Origin: Arabidopsis thaliana | Taxonomy: Eukaryota > Streptophyta > Magnoliopsida > Brassicales > Brassicaceae | Length of the DNA stretch: 64,000 nucleotides | Direction: 5' to 3' | Assembly: GCF_000001735.4 (NCBI RefSeq) | Contig: NC_003075.7 | Location: 16,493,001 to 16,557,000 of the forward strand | Shown: positions 1 to 12,339 of the stretch, one piece after another | Position numbering within the stretch: position 1 is the first letter of the stretch | How the letters are laid out: the number at the start of each line of letters is the position of its first letter | Translations under genes and position numbers: made by a program | The notes under the pieces: model-generated | The model's database searches: none | Told to the model about the DNA's origin: nothing | Seen by the model: the letters and a program-made list of their open reading frames with translations, nothing else

Positions 1-259
1 TTCTCCAAAACATGTTGAGGCGTCTAGAATGACTTTGCATAGATTTGGAAACACTTCCTCTAGCTCTATATGGTATGAATTGGCTTACACGGAAGCTAAA
101 GGAAGAATGAGGAAAGGAAACAGAGTTTGGCAGATTGCTTTTGGTAGCGGGTTTAAGTGTAACAGCGCGGTTTGGGTGGCTCTTCGCAATGTCGAGCCCT
201 CGGTTAACAATCCTTGGGAACATTGCATCCATAGATATCCGGTTAAGATCGATCTTTGA
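1..259 (+). CDS. KCS17: 3-ketoacyl-CoA synthase, C-terminal end (partial at window edge)
   Basis: The last 85 codons of a beta-ketoacyl-CoA synthase, the condensing enzyme of very-long-chain fatty acid elongation at the ER. The first full codon begins at base 2 and the stop is at 257-259. The segment [14 protein letters not shown] carries the conserved Asn of the Cys-His-Asn catalytic triad, and the closing block ([11 protein letters not shown], then [15 protein letters not shown]) matches FAE1 just downstream almost residue for residue. This is known of the FAE1_CUT1_RppA family. The Cys and His of the triad lie outside the window. No intron is seen in this part. I infer KCS17 (At4g34510) from its place immediately upstream of FAE1 as a tandem paralogue. 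The family call is certain; the member name rests on position. Confidence 0.9.
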   Translation, partial: SPKHVEASRMTLHRFGNTSSSSIWYELAYTEAKGRMRKGNRVWQIAFGSGFKCNSAVWVALRNVEPSVNNPWEHCIHRYPVKIDL

Positions 260-1204
260 ACTCATAAAAACTAGTAGATTGGTTGGTTGGTTTCCATGTA
301 CCAGAAGGCTTACCCTATTAGTTGAAAGTTGAAACTTTGTTCCCTACTCAATTCCTAGTTGTGTAAATGTATGTATATGTAATGTGTATAAAACGTAGTA
401 CTTAAATGACTAGGAGTGGTTCTTGAGACCGATGAGAGATGGGAGCAGAACTAAAGATGATGACATAATTAAGAACGAATTTGAAAGGCTCTTAGGTTTG
501 AATCCTATTCGAGAATGTTTTTGTCAAAGATAGTGGCGATTTTGAACCAAAGAAAACATTTAAAAAATCAGTATCCGGTTACGTTCATGCAAATAGAAAG
601 TGGTCTAGGATCTGATTGTAATTTTAGACTTAAAGAGTCTCTTAAGATTCAATCCTGGCTGTGTACAAAACTACAAATAATATATTTTAGACTATTTGGC
701 CTTAACTAAACTTCCACTCATTATTTACTGAGGTTAGAGAATAGACTTGCGAATAAACACATTCCCGAGAAATACTCATGATCCCATAATTAGTCAGAGG
801 GTATGCCAATCAGATCTAAGAACACACATTCCCTCAAATTTTAATGCACATGTAATCATAGTTTAGCACAATTCAAAAATAATGTAGTATTAAAGACAGA
901 AATTTGTAGACTTTTTTTTGGCGTTAAAAGAAGACTAAGTTTATACGTACATTTTATTTTAAGTGGAAAACCGAAATTTTCCATCGAAATATATGAATTT
1001 AGTATATATATTTCTGCAATGTACTATTTTGCTATTTTGGCAACTTTCAGTGGACTACTACTTTATTACAATGTGTATGGATGCATGAGTTTGAGTATAC
1101 ACATGTCTAAATGCATGCTTTGTAAAACGTAACGGACCACAAAAGAGGATCCATACAAATACATCTCATAGCTTCCTCCATTATTTTCCGACACAAACAG
1201 AGCA
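260..1204. other. Spacer between KCS17 and FAE1 (3' end of KCS17, FAE1 promoter)
   Basis: No gene is supported. Short open frames at 515-709 and nearby have no recognisable domain or coding bias. The last 130 bases hold two RY-type motifs, listed separately, consistent with the seed-specific FAE1 promoter. Confidence 0.7.
1082..1117 (+). promoter_or_regulatory. Pair of RY (CATGCA) elements in the FAE1 promoter
   Basis: TGCATG, the reverse complement of CATGCA, occurs at 1082-1087 and again at 1112-1117, about 120 and 90 bases before the FAE1 start codon. RY motifs are bound by the B3 factors LEC2, FUS3 and ABI3 and drive seed-specific expression, which fits the known embryo expression of FAE1. 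Function here is inferred from motif and position. Confidence 0.55.
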
Positions 1205-2725
1205 ATGACGTCCGTTAACGTTAAGCTCCTTTACCGTTACGTCTTAACCAACTTTTTCAACCTCTGTTTGTTCCCGTTAACGGCGTTCCTCGCCGGAAAA
1301 GCCTCTCGGCTTACCATAAACGATCTCCACAACTTCCTTTCCTATCTCCAACACAACCTTATAACAGTAACTTTACTCTTTGCTTTCACTGTTTTCGGTT
1401 TGGTTCTCTACATCGTAACCCGACCCAATCCGGTTTATCTCGTTGACTACTCGTGTTACCTTCCACCACCGCATCTCAAAGTTAGTGTCTCTAAAGTCAT
1501 GGATATTTTCTACCAAATAAGAAAAGCTGATACTTCTTCACGGAACGTGGCATGTGATGATCCGTCCTCGCTCGATTTCCTGAGGAAGATTCAAGAGCGT
1601 TCAGGTCTAGGTGATGAGACGTACAGTCCTGAGGGACTCATTCACGTACCACCGCGGAAGACTTTTGCAGCGTCACGTGAAGAGACAGAGAAGGTTATCA
1701 TCGGTGCGCTCGAAAATCTATTCGAGAACACCAAAGTTAACCCTAGAGAGATTGGTATACTTGTGGTGAACTCAAGCATGTTTAATCCAACTCCTTCGCT
1801 ATCCGCTATGGTCGTTAATACTTTCAAGCTCCGAAGCAACATCAAAAGCTTTAATCTAGGAGGAATGGGTTGTAGTGCTGGTGTTATTGCCATTGATTTG
1901 GCTAAAGACTTGTTGCATGTTCATAAAAACACTTATGCTCTTGTGGTGAGCACTGAGAACATCACACAAGGCATTTATGCTGGAGAAAATAGATCAATGA
2001 TGGTTAGCAATTGCTTGTTTCGTGTTGGTGGGGCCGCGATTTTGCTCTCTAACAAGTCGGGAGACCGGAGACGGTCCAAGTACAAGCTAGTTCACACGGT
2101 CCGAACGCATACTGGAGCTGATGACAAGTCTTTTCGATGTGTGCAACAAGAAGACGATGAGAGCGGCAAAATCGGAGTTTGTCTGTCAAAGGACATAACC
2201 AATGTTGCGGGGACAACACTTACGAAAAATATAGCAACATTGGGTCCGTTGATTCTTCCTTTAAGCGAAAAGTTTCTTTTTTTCGCTACCTTCGTCGCCA
2301 AGAAACTTCTAAAGGATAAAATCAAGCATTACTATGTTCCGGATTTCAAGCTTGCTGTTGACCATTTCTGTATTCATGCCGGAGGCAGAGCCGTGATCGA
2401 TGAGCTAGAGAAGAACTTAGGACTATCGCCGATCGATGTGGAGGCATCTAGATCAACGTTACATAGATTTGGGAATACTTCATCTAGCTCAATTTGGTAT
2501 GAATTAGCATACATAGAGGCAAAGGGAAGAATGAAGAAAGGGAATAAAGCTTGGCAGATTGCTTTAGGATCAGGGTTTAAGTGTAATAGTGCGGTTTGGG
2601 TGGCTCTACGCAATGTCAAGGCATCGGCAAATAGTCCTTGGCAACATTGCATCGATAGATATCCGGTTAAAATTGATTCTGATTTGTCAAAGTCAAAGAC
2701 TCATGTCCAAAACGGTCGGTCCTAA
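1205..2725 (+). CDS. FAE1: Fatty acid elongation 1 / 3-ketoacyl-CoA synthase 18
   Basis: Intronless 506-codon gene. The enzyme condenses malonyl-CoA with C18/C20 acyl-CoA in the ER and makes the C20:1 and C22:1 fatty acids of seed oil. Two hydrophobic N-terminal segments (about residues 15-32 and 52-68) anchor it in the membrane. The chalcone-synthase-like core follows, with the triad Cys223 (GGMGCSAG), His391 (CIHAGG) and Asn424 (RFGNTSS). Length and residue numbers agree with the characterised Arabidopsis FAE1, and no triad residue is missing. The start ATG lies just after a purine-rich leader and opens the known N-terminus [11 protein letters not shown]. It lies 945 bases after KCS17 in the same orientation, a tandem duplicate. 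Expression is expected in maturing embryos, in line with the RY motifs upstream. Confidence 0.98.
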
Positions 2726-3773
2726 TTTGATGTATCTGAGTGCCAACGTTTACTTTGTCTTTCCTTTCTTTTATTGGTTATGATTAGATGTTTACTATGT
2801 TCTCTCTTTTTCGTTATAAATAAAGAAGTTCAATTCTTCTATAGTTTCAAACGCGATTTTAAGCGTTTCTATTTAGGTTTACATGATTTCTTTTACAAAA
2901 TCATCTTTAAAATACAGTATATTTTTAGTTTTCATAAAATATTTAAAGAAATGAAAGTTTATAAACATTCACTCCTATTCTCTAATTAAGGATTTGTAAA
3001 ACAAAAATTTTGTAAGCATATCGATTTATGCGTTTTGTCTTAATTAGCTCACTAAATAATAAATAATAGCTTATGTTGTGGGACTGTTTAATTACCTAAC
3101 TTAGAACTAAAATCAACTCTTTGTGATTGTTTGTTCATCCAGCTGACCAGCTCTGTCTGCCGTCTAGGTTATGTGAAGAAAGTTATATTCCTGGTTGTTT
3201 AGATTTAAATATAAAAATGGATACTTTAGTTTATGTATGATTTTGAATTGTTTAGATTTGAAAGTAGGGAAGCCCATAAAATTCAATTGATAGTTGAATA
3301 ATTAAAAATGATAAGTGTCAGAGAGTTGGAGCAGTCCCCGATGAGCCTACATCAGCCAAAAAAAGACACTCATATTTTCATTCTTTTTTTTGGCTAAAAC
3401 TCACCTTATATATCTGTTTATTTCAAAAGATGCGTTTTTCTTACTTTTTACAACATGAAATCTTTTATTTTAAGGAAATTATAGTAACTAACCGTAGAAT
3501 ACAAAAGAATGAAAAAACTAACTATGGAGCAACGGGTCAGAGACAATTTTTATACATTTTTCATTTATATAACAATAACTCATTTATCATTAAATCATTT
3601 TTATAACAATAACTAGTAACCATAAAAAATATAAATACTTCTTGGATGTTAAGAAAAAAAAACAATTCTTCTTTTGACGAAAAAGACTTCTTAGGAAAGT
3701 TGTATACCTTTAAAATACATGCAAGTTATATGAAAGTTTATAAAATTCACAACTCTTCTTTATTTTAAAACCC

Positions 3774-3794
3774 AAAAAAAAAAAAAAAAAAAAA
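3774..3794. repeat. Poly(A) tract, 21 A
   Basis: Uninterrupted run of adenines in the spacer. It may be a decayed poly(A) or simply a homopolymer; no retroposed gene body is recognisable upstream of it. Confidence 0.8.
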
Positions 3795-4729
3795 GTCCTC
3801 TTATTTATACGTCTAATTCCCATGCATATATCGAGAATAACCCATCATATAGGAATTAGGCTCCCATCATGTGATCATGATTCATGAGTCATGACCATTG
3901 GATCTCCCCTCATTATTGTTCCATCAGAAATTTCTACGTCGATGATATGTTTCTAATTCTAATTTTTTTTACAGCAATTTCTAATTCTAATTAAGAACTC
4001 TCCCATATACAAATTGATATAGATATCTTTTAGTAAGTTAGTAACAACACTTAATTAAACATAGATAAATATACGTGCACAGATCAATTCTCCAGTTTAA
4101 GGAAAGAAATTGGATAGATGTATTTAAATACTTTTGTATAAATAATATAACTATCTCCAATACAACACACCGAATCAAATGTCAACATCTACATACATGT
4201 CGACATGAATTTATGAACATATATGTACAAGGTGATGGGGAACCCACAAATTAGGTGTGTGGCTTTACTTTTTTTAGTGTATGCATGTATAGTATGATAG
4301 GGAGGGAAATAGCTGATCATCATCTTCTATGGACTTAGTCCAAATTCATCACATCAAAAGGCAACGACCATGTCTTTGTTTCTAACAACTTTACACCCTC
4401 CCCTTTCCTTATCTACTAACTCCATGTATCTGCTTTAAAGGTTAATATATAACTGGACTAAGCAAAATAAAAGAGAGTTGGGTTTTCATTATAGAATCGA
4501 GAAGATTTCATGTCCCTATATCAATCACATAAAGCGTTTTCCAATAACATAAAAAGTCGGATAAATGAAAATATTTGAGAATCTAAAACAATGTCATATA
4601 TACTTTAATGGAAGGTCCTTTTCTTCGAAATATTTGCTCACCGAAATCGGTGAAAGTGATCTAAGACTAAAACTAACTTGTGAGTAATTCATGTGATGGG
4701 CCTTCTGCATCGAAAAAGAGCATGGCGAT

Positions 4730-5064
4730 CACGTGGCAGCCTCTCTTGCGCCGTCTCAGTATTAGCCTATCACGATAGAGTAAGCCAATGTATACAGCAT
4801 GGCGATCAGACACATGATGATGATCGATCTGAATAACAAGATTCCGAAGGATGTAATAAATTCATGTGAACAGTGCTTCGTAGCTAAACTAAGACCAGAG
4901 CTATTGAAATGAGGTAAAGTGTTTTCTTTGTAACCCCATTTTAATTAGGTGAAATATCTAGCGCACACACCAATCTGATTCATATAATCATAACTAGCTT
5001 GTAAACTACAAAATTATTTTTCATTGTGTTACAACTAGACCATTCCCACGTGACCATTCACGTG
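4730..5064. promoter_or_regulatory. Three G-boxes (CACGTG) upstream of CIB1
   Basis: CACGTG occurs at 4730-4735, 5047-5052 and 5059-5064. The last two are only 12 bases apart, about 400 bases before the CIB1 ATG. G-boxes are bound by bHLH factors (PIFs, CIBs) and bZIP factors. Light or self regulation of CIB1 is inferred, not shown. Confidence 0.5.
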
Positions 5065-5465
5065 CTCCTATAATGAAAGAAACCTAAAGAAGAGACGCTC
5101 CAATTCGCATAGACATCCCAAGCTTATCCTTTCTTAGTGAATCAAGATCCAATTTACACTATAATACATGCATATATTACGTAATAAATGTTTTATAAGT
5201 TTTCTGTGTCACTCACTATTTTTAGTTATTTTCTCAATTTTCAATCATCGCAAATATCAATTATCACAAAACATATAAAGTTTCCAGATTTGTATATGGG
5301 CCTACCTTATTAGATGCGATGAATATGGACTAAGTACAGAGCTGATGGTTTTTGTTATAAATATCGTTTCCTCTTCTACCCTCACCTTTACTCTGTTTCT
5401 TTCTCCACTCTCTCTCTCTCTCGTTGCAAGCAACTTGTTTTCTGAATCCAAAGAAGACGATAACG

Positions 5466-6946
5466 ATGAATGGAGCTATAGGAGGTGACCTTTTGCTCAA
5501 TTTTCCTGACATGTCGGTCCTAGAGCGCCAAAGGGCTCACCTCAAGTACCTCAATCCCACCTTTGATTCTCCTCTCGCCGGCTTCTTTGCCGATTCTTCA
5601 ATGATTACCGGCGGCGAGATGGACAGCTATCTTTCGACTGCCGGTTTGAATCTTCCGATGATGTACGGTGAGACGACGGTGGAAGGTGATTCAAGACTCT
5701 CAATTTCGCCGGAAACGACGCTTGGGACTGGAAATTTCAAGAAACGGAAGTTTGATACAGAGACTAAGGTTCGTGTGTAAAGAAAACTTAAGTTTAAGTT
5801 CTATAAATGAAAAAGAAAACAGATCTTACTTTGAGATTTGGCTTATCTGTTTCTTCTGTGTGTGCTTTTAGGATTGTAATGAGAAGAAGAAGAAGATGAC
5901 GATGAACAGAGATGACCTAGTAGAAGAAGGAGAAGAAGAGAAGTCGAAAATAACAGAGCAAAACAATGGGAGCACAAAAAGCATCAAGAAGATGAAACAC
6001 AAAGCCAAGAAAGAAGAGAACAATTTCTCTAATGATTCATCTAAAGTGACGAAGGAATTGGAGAAAACGGATTATATTCATGTTCGTGCACGACGAGGCC
6101 AAGCCACTGATAGTCACAGCATAGCAGAACGAGTAAGAGAGCCTCATTAACTAAAATTCATTAACTTTGTTTTTTGTGTAATCATTGAGACTAATTATTA
6201 AAGTATTAAATTTGTGAAGGTTAGAAGAGAAAAGATCAGTGAGAGAATGAAGTTTCTACAAGATTTGGTTCCTGGATGCGACAAGATCACAGGCAAAGCA
6301 GGGATGCTTGATGAAATCATTAACTATGTTCAGTCTCTTCAGAGACAAATCGAGGTCTGAAAATTATTTCCATTTATAGAAAATATGTTTTAAAGACTAA
6401 TTTTGCATTACCTTCCTAATTTGTTATCAAAATATTGTTTAAAACAGTTCTTATCGATGAAACTAGCAATTGTGAATCCAAGGCCGGATTTTGATATGGA
6501 TGACATTTTTGCCAAAGAGGTTAGTCATTGATTTGTTTATGCTTATATGAAAAACAAAACTTTAAAGGCTATTTATAGATGAGCTAAAATACGCCATGTG
6601 GATTCAAAACCAGGTTGCCTCAACTCCAATGACTGTGGTGCCATCTCCTGAAATGGTTCTTTCCGGTTATTCTCATGAGATGGTTCACTCTGGTTATTCT
6701 AGTGAGATGGTTAACTCCGGTTACCTTCATGTCAATCCAATGCAGCAAGTGAATACCAGTTCTGATCCATTGTCATGCTTCAACGTAAGTCATATTTTTA
6801 ATACTCTTTCATTATGATCTATCCTTTAGTTTAACTTTGGATATGATAATTTTTTACTAAATATGTTTTGATTGTTACAGAATGGCGAAGCTCCTTCGAT
6901 GTGGGACTCTCATGTGCAGAATCTCTATGGCAATTTAGGAGTTTGA
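5466..6946 (+). CDS. CIB1: CRY2-interacting bHLH transcription factor
   Basis: Six coding exons: 5466-5768, 5872-6132, 6220-6354, 6448-6519, 6614-6784 and 6881-6946, all in phase, giving 335 aa, the length of CIB1 (bHLH63, At4g34530). The N-terminal part (first about 170 residues) is the region known to bind blue-light-excited cryptochrome 2. Basic clusters KKRK at 92-95 and the Lys-rich segment of exon 2 are likely nuclear signals. The bHLH spans about 172-235, with the H183-E187-R191 signature of G-box/E-box binders, and helix 2 is [20 protein letters not shown]1 activates flowering genes such as FT in response to blue light. Exon 5 carries three 9-residue tandem repeats, described as a finding. 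Start: the first ATG after the CT-rich leader. Confidence 0.96.
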
Positions 6947-7505
6947 TTAAGAAACCAATCCACAACATAACAATGTTCCCTAATTCAAATTATTCATCGG
7001 AAGAGAGAGCAAACCAGTAGCTGTTATTTACTAATTCCACTAGATTATTGACTTGAGATCCCCCGCCCATTAGTTGATGTATCAAAGAGTGTAGACATTA
7101 TTGTGTATAATTTGCAAACCAGTCCAGTAATATATTTCTTATCGGTGGACTTGTGTCTTTAATTCAAGGTGTGTTCTCATCTTCTTGTGGTGAATGATCA
7201 TCCATTAGTATTTTTTTTTTTAGTATACAATGCCACAAGTCATGCGACCATGAAATCAAGAAACAAGACACCAGTCGTTTAACGTTATGTTTTACATCTT
7301 ATCACTAACAATCTTCTAATCTATGTTTTGGTTACTTTGAAAAAGCGGGACTAATCCCAAATTTAAAGCAATTGAATAAACAACACCTGTTAAGCGTGGC
7401 GGACAAAACGACGACAATGTAAGAGAACTGAGTCAGAGATTAAAACCTATGACCAACCCATTGGAACTAAACTATCCTAATTCTCTATACGGAGAGTATA
7501 TATAA
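6947..7505. other. CIB1 3' end and promoter of the reductase gene
   Basis: No gene seen in 559 bases. The TATA-like string TATATAAATG abuts the next start codon at 7506, so the real core promoter is probably further upstream or transcription starts very close to the ATG. Confidence 0.6.
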
Positions 7506-8932
7506 ATGGAGGAGGAGAAGAAGAAGAGCAGAGTTTTGATCATCGGAGCAACAGGAAGATTAGGGAACTATTTGACCCGTTTCAGCATCGAATCGGGTCA
7601 CCCGACTTTCGCTCTCATCAGAAACACCACTCTCTCCGATAAGCTGAAATCTCTCTCCGACGCCGGCGTTACCCTCCTCAAAGTCTCTCTCTTTGCAATA
7701 TCTCTGTAATTTCCTCATTAGGGTTCTTCTGTAGATTCTTATTGGGGGACTTCTCTTTGAAAAAGTCTTGGCTTTTTTTGCTTGTTTTCATTTGGATTTG
7801 GTTTTTGATGGGTTCTAGGGTTCATTGGAGGATGAAGGAAGCTTAGCAGAAGCAGTGAGTAAAGTAGATGTGGTGATCTCTGCAATTCCATCAAAACATG
7901 TTCTTGATCAGAAACTCCTCGTCAGAGTTATCAAACAAGCTGGTTCCATCAAGGTCTCTTCTTATATCTTAATCATGGATTTTTTTTTGTTACACCAATT
8001 CGATCATGTCTTAAGTATAGATCACATTGTAGTATTGTTTAATATTGTTCTTGAATTTACTTTTGGCTGATGATGAGATTGAGAGGATAGATATCTAACT
8101 AGAGCAGAACATGGATTAATTACTGTTGCAGAGGTTTATTCCTGCTGAATATGGAGCAAATCCTGATAAAACTCAAGTCTCGGATCTTGATCATGACTTC
8201 TATTCGAAGAAATCAGAGATTAGGCATATGATAGAATCAGAGGGGATTCCATATACATACATTTGCTGCGGACTGTTCATGAGAGTTCTACTTCCATCGC
8301 TTGTGCAACCGGGGCTTCAATCTCCTCCAACAGATAAAGTCACAGTTTTTGGAGATGGAAACGTTAAAGGTTTGTCCTTATTGCTCAATTCTATAGCTAC
8401 AAGTTTTTGCAAATATACAATCTTGTGGTCTGAAATTTGAGTGTTTCTTTTTTCTGTGTTGTTTTGTGTATAGCTGTTTTCGTGAATGATGTCGATGTTG
8501 CAGCATTTACTATCAAGACGATAGATGATCCTCGAACACTGAATAAGACCTTGTACCTTAGCCCGCCCGGAAACATATGTTCCATGAATGATCTTGTCGA
8601 GCTCTGGGAGGGCAAGATTGAGAAGAAGCTTGAGAAAACGTTTGCTACAGAGAATCAACTTCTCAAGAAGATCAAAGGTTCATCATCATAACATCATCAG
8701 CACATCTACTAACATATTTGCAAAACTGTTTTTTTAAACTTGAGCTTTGTGTTTCTATGATGCAGAAACTCCATATCCGGATAACATGGAGATGGTATTC
8801 ATATACTCTGTCTTTATCAAAGGAGATCACACATACTTCGACATCGAGTCTTGTGGTGGAGTGAATGGTACTGAGCTTTACCCTGATGTCAAATACATGA
8901 CCGTGAGCGAGTTTCTTGATACTCTTCTCTAG
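7506..8932 (+). CDS. Isoflavone-reductase-like NAD(P)H-dependent protein (NmrA/PCBER family)
   Basis: Five exons: 7506-7682, 7819-7953, 8132-8369, 8474-8677 and 8766-8932, giving 306 aa, the usual length for the isoflavone/pinoresinol/phenylcoumaran benzylic ether reductase family. A Rossmann NAD(P)-binding motif GATGRLG sits at about 14-20. The family segment RFIPAEYG follows at 105-112. Lys131, in YSKKSEIR, aligns with the catalytic Lys of PCBER-type enzymes, and GIPYTYI follows as in the family. These proteins act in the cytosol on phenylpropanoid-derived substrates, but the substrate here cannot be read from sequence. I recall At4g34540, annotated only as an NmrA-like family protein. No truncation or missing motif is seen. 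Confidence 0.88.
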
Positions 8933-10200
8933 AATTATAAACCAAACAGCAAAGGGATCACTCTCATTTTTCAGAGTTTACCTTTTACACTTCCAAAATT
9001 TCTCTGTTTTTGAGGGCTGAATCAATCTATCTCATGTAGCACTATCTTTACCCTATTGATCTGAGTTTCGACCTTAATCGTGTAACACATTACTTCTGCA
9101 GTTCTGATGATGGTAAACCTCAACTGTTTACATGGTAACAAGATCATAGGTATTAGGTTCATGCCTTGATGTCTTGAAATATAGTAATTCACCACAAGAA
9201 AATCACACACTAAAGATCACAACAAGAATAAAATTGTTTTTAAGGATTTAAGAATTTGATTTACGAGAGGTTATTGAGAATAAACTTCCAATAGAGTTGG
9301 AGTCAAATCCAACTAGTTGGAACTTAATTAGAAGCAAGCTTAATCATTTACTTGAACAACAGAAGAACAAAAGTAGATGAAAGATATTTCCGATATTTTA
9401 CTTAAGGTAGCAAATAGACACAGCGCGAAAGGAAGCAACTATGGCACACAACGGAACACGTCAAATGCGTATTTAAAAGAAATAGTTATATAAAAAGAAT
9501 GTGATTCTGAGAGCGTAACCAAAATACGAGGTTAAGACTTCAGAGAATCGAGTGATCCTGGTTCTGTATATTCCGACAAGACTAACCTTTATTCCTCTGC
9601 CTCTTCTTTATTCTTTTTTTTTATTTTTCAAAAACAAATCACCAGTTTAAGTCTCTGTTTTCGTTTTCTTCAACCTTCAAACGCAAGATATTTTTGCTTG
9701 CAGAAAAAAACCGAACCTCGTCTTCGAATTTCGTTTTGTTCCTCCACTTAATCGGCCACTGACACTGTAATATTTCTCTCTAATCTCCCTTCAGTTTCAA
9801 GCATTTTCTTAATCTTTCTATGCACTGAGTTTTTGTGATTACTCTTTGTTGTTTGCCTGGATTCTTATCCGTACAAAAATGCTCTGTAACCAAAACAAAA
9901 AAAATGCAAGTGAAATTGACAGGGGTTATGTGTAATTCTATGAACCAAGATTCGAACTTGTGTAGAATTTGATGCAGATATGTATACACTAAACGGTATT
10001 TCACAAGTTGCATGATGAGATTGGGACCTAACCATGAAAATTTGGCTGAAAACTTGAGAAGTTTGATACACATGGTCATTGAGAATAAATGTCCCAAGAA
10101 CATTTGTTTTGTTTTCCTGATGAGTGATTGGAGATATTTGATTTTTGTCTCTAATGAAACCAATGCCTTTACTTATATATGATATATCTTTTAGGTACAA
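8933..10200. other. Spacer containing the PCHL promoter and 5' leader intron
   Basis: No independent gene. The stretch 9600-9780 is CT-rich and looks like a 5' untranslated exon. A clean acceptor (TTTTAG, ending at 10194) lies six bases before the PCHL start, so a leader intron of several hundred bases is likely. Minus-strand open frames inside it (about 9780-10212) have no family resemblance. Confidence 0.55.
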
Positions 10201-11040
10201 ATGTCTGAACATTTTATGGGCTTAAGCAAGATTAAGACAGAAAGTTGTGTTCATGGTTATGAATCTGCCTGGTTGAGTCGTTGGACTCCTAGTAACAAAA
10301 ATGCCAAGGAGATTCACCTACCAGAAGATGGTCACCTATTGAAAGAGTCAACAGGTCCCATGAAACTAAAAGGAAAAATGTTGACTCTATTTCCTAATCT
10401 TGATTCACCTGTTCAAAGTGTCGATGTAATACCTGACATGAACAAAGAACCACCTATTGTTGCGGACAGAGAAAACTCGATAGATGGGGAAGAAGAAGAA
10501 GCAAGCAGTCAAGCTACTCAAAGTAAGAATGTGGAACACTTTCTCAACAACAACACCAACTTGCTCAGAGAGTGCAAGCGTATATGGTCGGACTCTGAAA
10601 CCAACAGTAGATCACAAGTCAAACGTCTGAAGACAAACGCAGCAGATAACAGGGGAAATGAAACCAAGAACATGATGGTTTTCGAAGAAGGACCATCAGG
10701 GAAGAAGGTGAACCACTTCTTCCACAGTATATTCGGAATGACCAATCTCGGATCAAGAAGATATCAAAAATTCTCCACATCACAAAACAAGAATCTGAAT
10801 ATGGGAGAAGCAGAAGACGTTAACCCATGGATTCAGAGATGGTGTAAGAGAAAAGCTGCAGACGTTCATGAACCAAGAGGAGGGCAAGAAGTTAACTCAA
10901 ATGGCACTGTGCTAGAGAAGCAGCAGTTTCCAAGTATTGCAGCAATGGCAATGATGAGGAAGGCTCTGAGCGGTATAAACCCTACCGGTTGTAGAAAGAC
11001 CAACTCCCTCTTCGTTTGGAATGCTGAGGATTTAAGTTGA
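10201..11040 (+). CDS. PCHL: PCH1-like phytochrome B regulator
   Basis: Single coding exon, 279 aa, mostly hydrophilic and probably disordered. The N-terminal region has a Trp-rich motif, ESAWLSRWT, at about 21-29. A long acidic and Ser/Asn-rich middle is followed by a conserved C-terminal part, NPWIQRWCKRK and then FPSIAAMAMMRKALSG. I identify it as PCHL (At4g34550), the paralogue of PHOTOPERIODIC CONTROL OF HYPOCOTYL 1, which binds phytochrome B in the nucleus, slows its thermal reversion and supports photobodies. Older annotation calls the locus an F-box protein, but I see no F-box. The position next to S25 and DHFR-TS mirrors PCH1 on chromosome 2 and supports the call. The start ATG is the first codon after the leader-intron acceptor. 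Confidence 0.8.
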   Translation: MSEHFMGLSKIKTESCVHGYESAWLSRWTPSNKNAKEIHLPEDGHLLKESTGPMKLKGKMLTLFPNLDSPVQSVDVIPDMNKEPPIVADRENSIDGEEEEASSQATQSKNVEHFLNNNTNLLRECKRIWSDSETNSRSQVKRLKTNAADNRGNETKNMMVFEEGPSGKKVNHFFHSIFGMTNLGSRRYQKFSTSQNKNLNMGEAEDVNPWIQRWCKRKAADVHEPRGGQEVNSNGTVLEKQQFPSIAAMAMMRKALSGINPTGCRKTNSLFVWNAEDLS

Positions 11041-11380
11041 ACAAATTCTGTCATGCCAATCTTGCTGGTGTCAGAACACAACTCAAAACTAGAATCTACC
11101 TACTTCAAATAAACTTAGAATTGTACCTGCAAAAGCTATGAGTATCAACTCTCATTACTGCTGGAATTATTTTTACTGTGTGACATATAAGTAAACTTCA
11201 GAGAGCTTTGTTTCCAAACAATGTTTTGAATGCGCAAAATCCATCTTTTTCATCTCCAAATTCTCATTGGGTTAAGTAGTATAGACCAATGTTTGCAAGT
11301 AAAGGTGCATTCTAGAAAGATAATGGTTCATAAAGACATTGAGTAAAATACAAGGAAACAACTAAAACATTCGAAGGAAG
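11041..11380. other. Convergent 3' region of PCHL and RPS25
   Basis: 340 bases holding the 3' untranslated regions of two convergent genes. Nothing else is seen. Confidence 0.7.

Positions 11381-12339
<959 letters not shown>

Larger units (their letters stand above)
2726..5465. other. FAE1-CIB1 spacer
   Basis: 2.7 kb of AT-rich DNA without a supportable gene. It holds the FAE1 3' end, a pure A tract at 3774-3794, a cluster of G-boxes (4730-5064) and a TATA-like TATAAATA near 5356 followed by a CT-rich leader, which fits the CIB1 core promoter. Confidence 0.65.

Noticed and set aside
7506-7709. First exon of the reductase read as a complete 67-aa protein
   Set aside because: It runs into an intron. 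Joining at 7682/7819 continues the Rossmann-fold protein in phase.
9780-10212. Two overlapping minus-strand frames of 127 and 115 codons
   Set aside because: They lie in the probable PCHL leader intron, overlap each other in different frames, and show no family motif.
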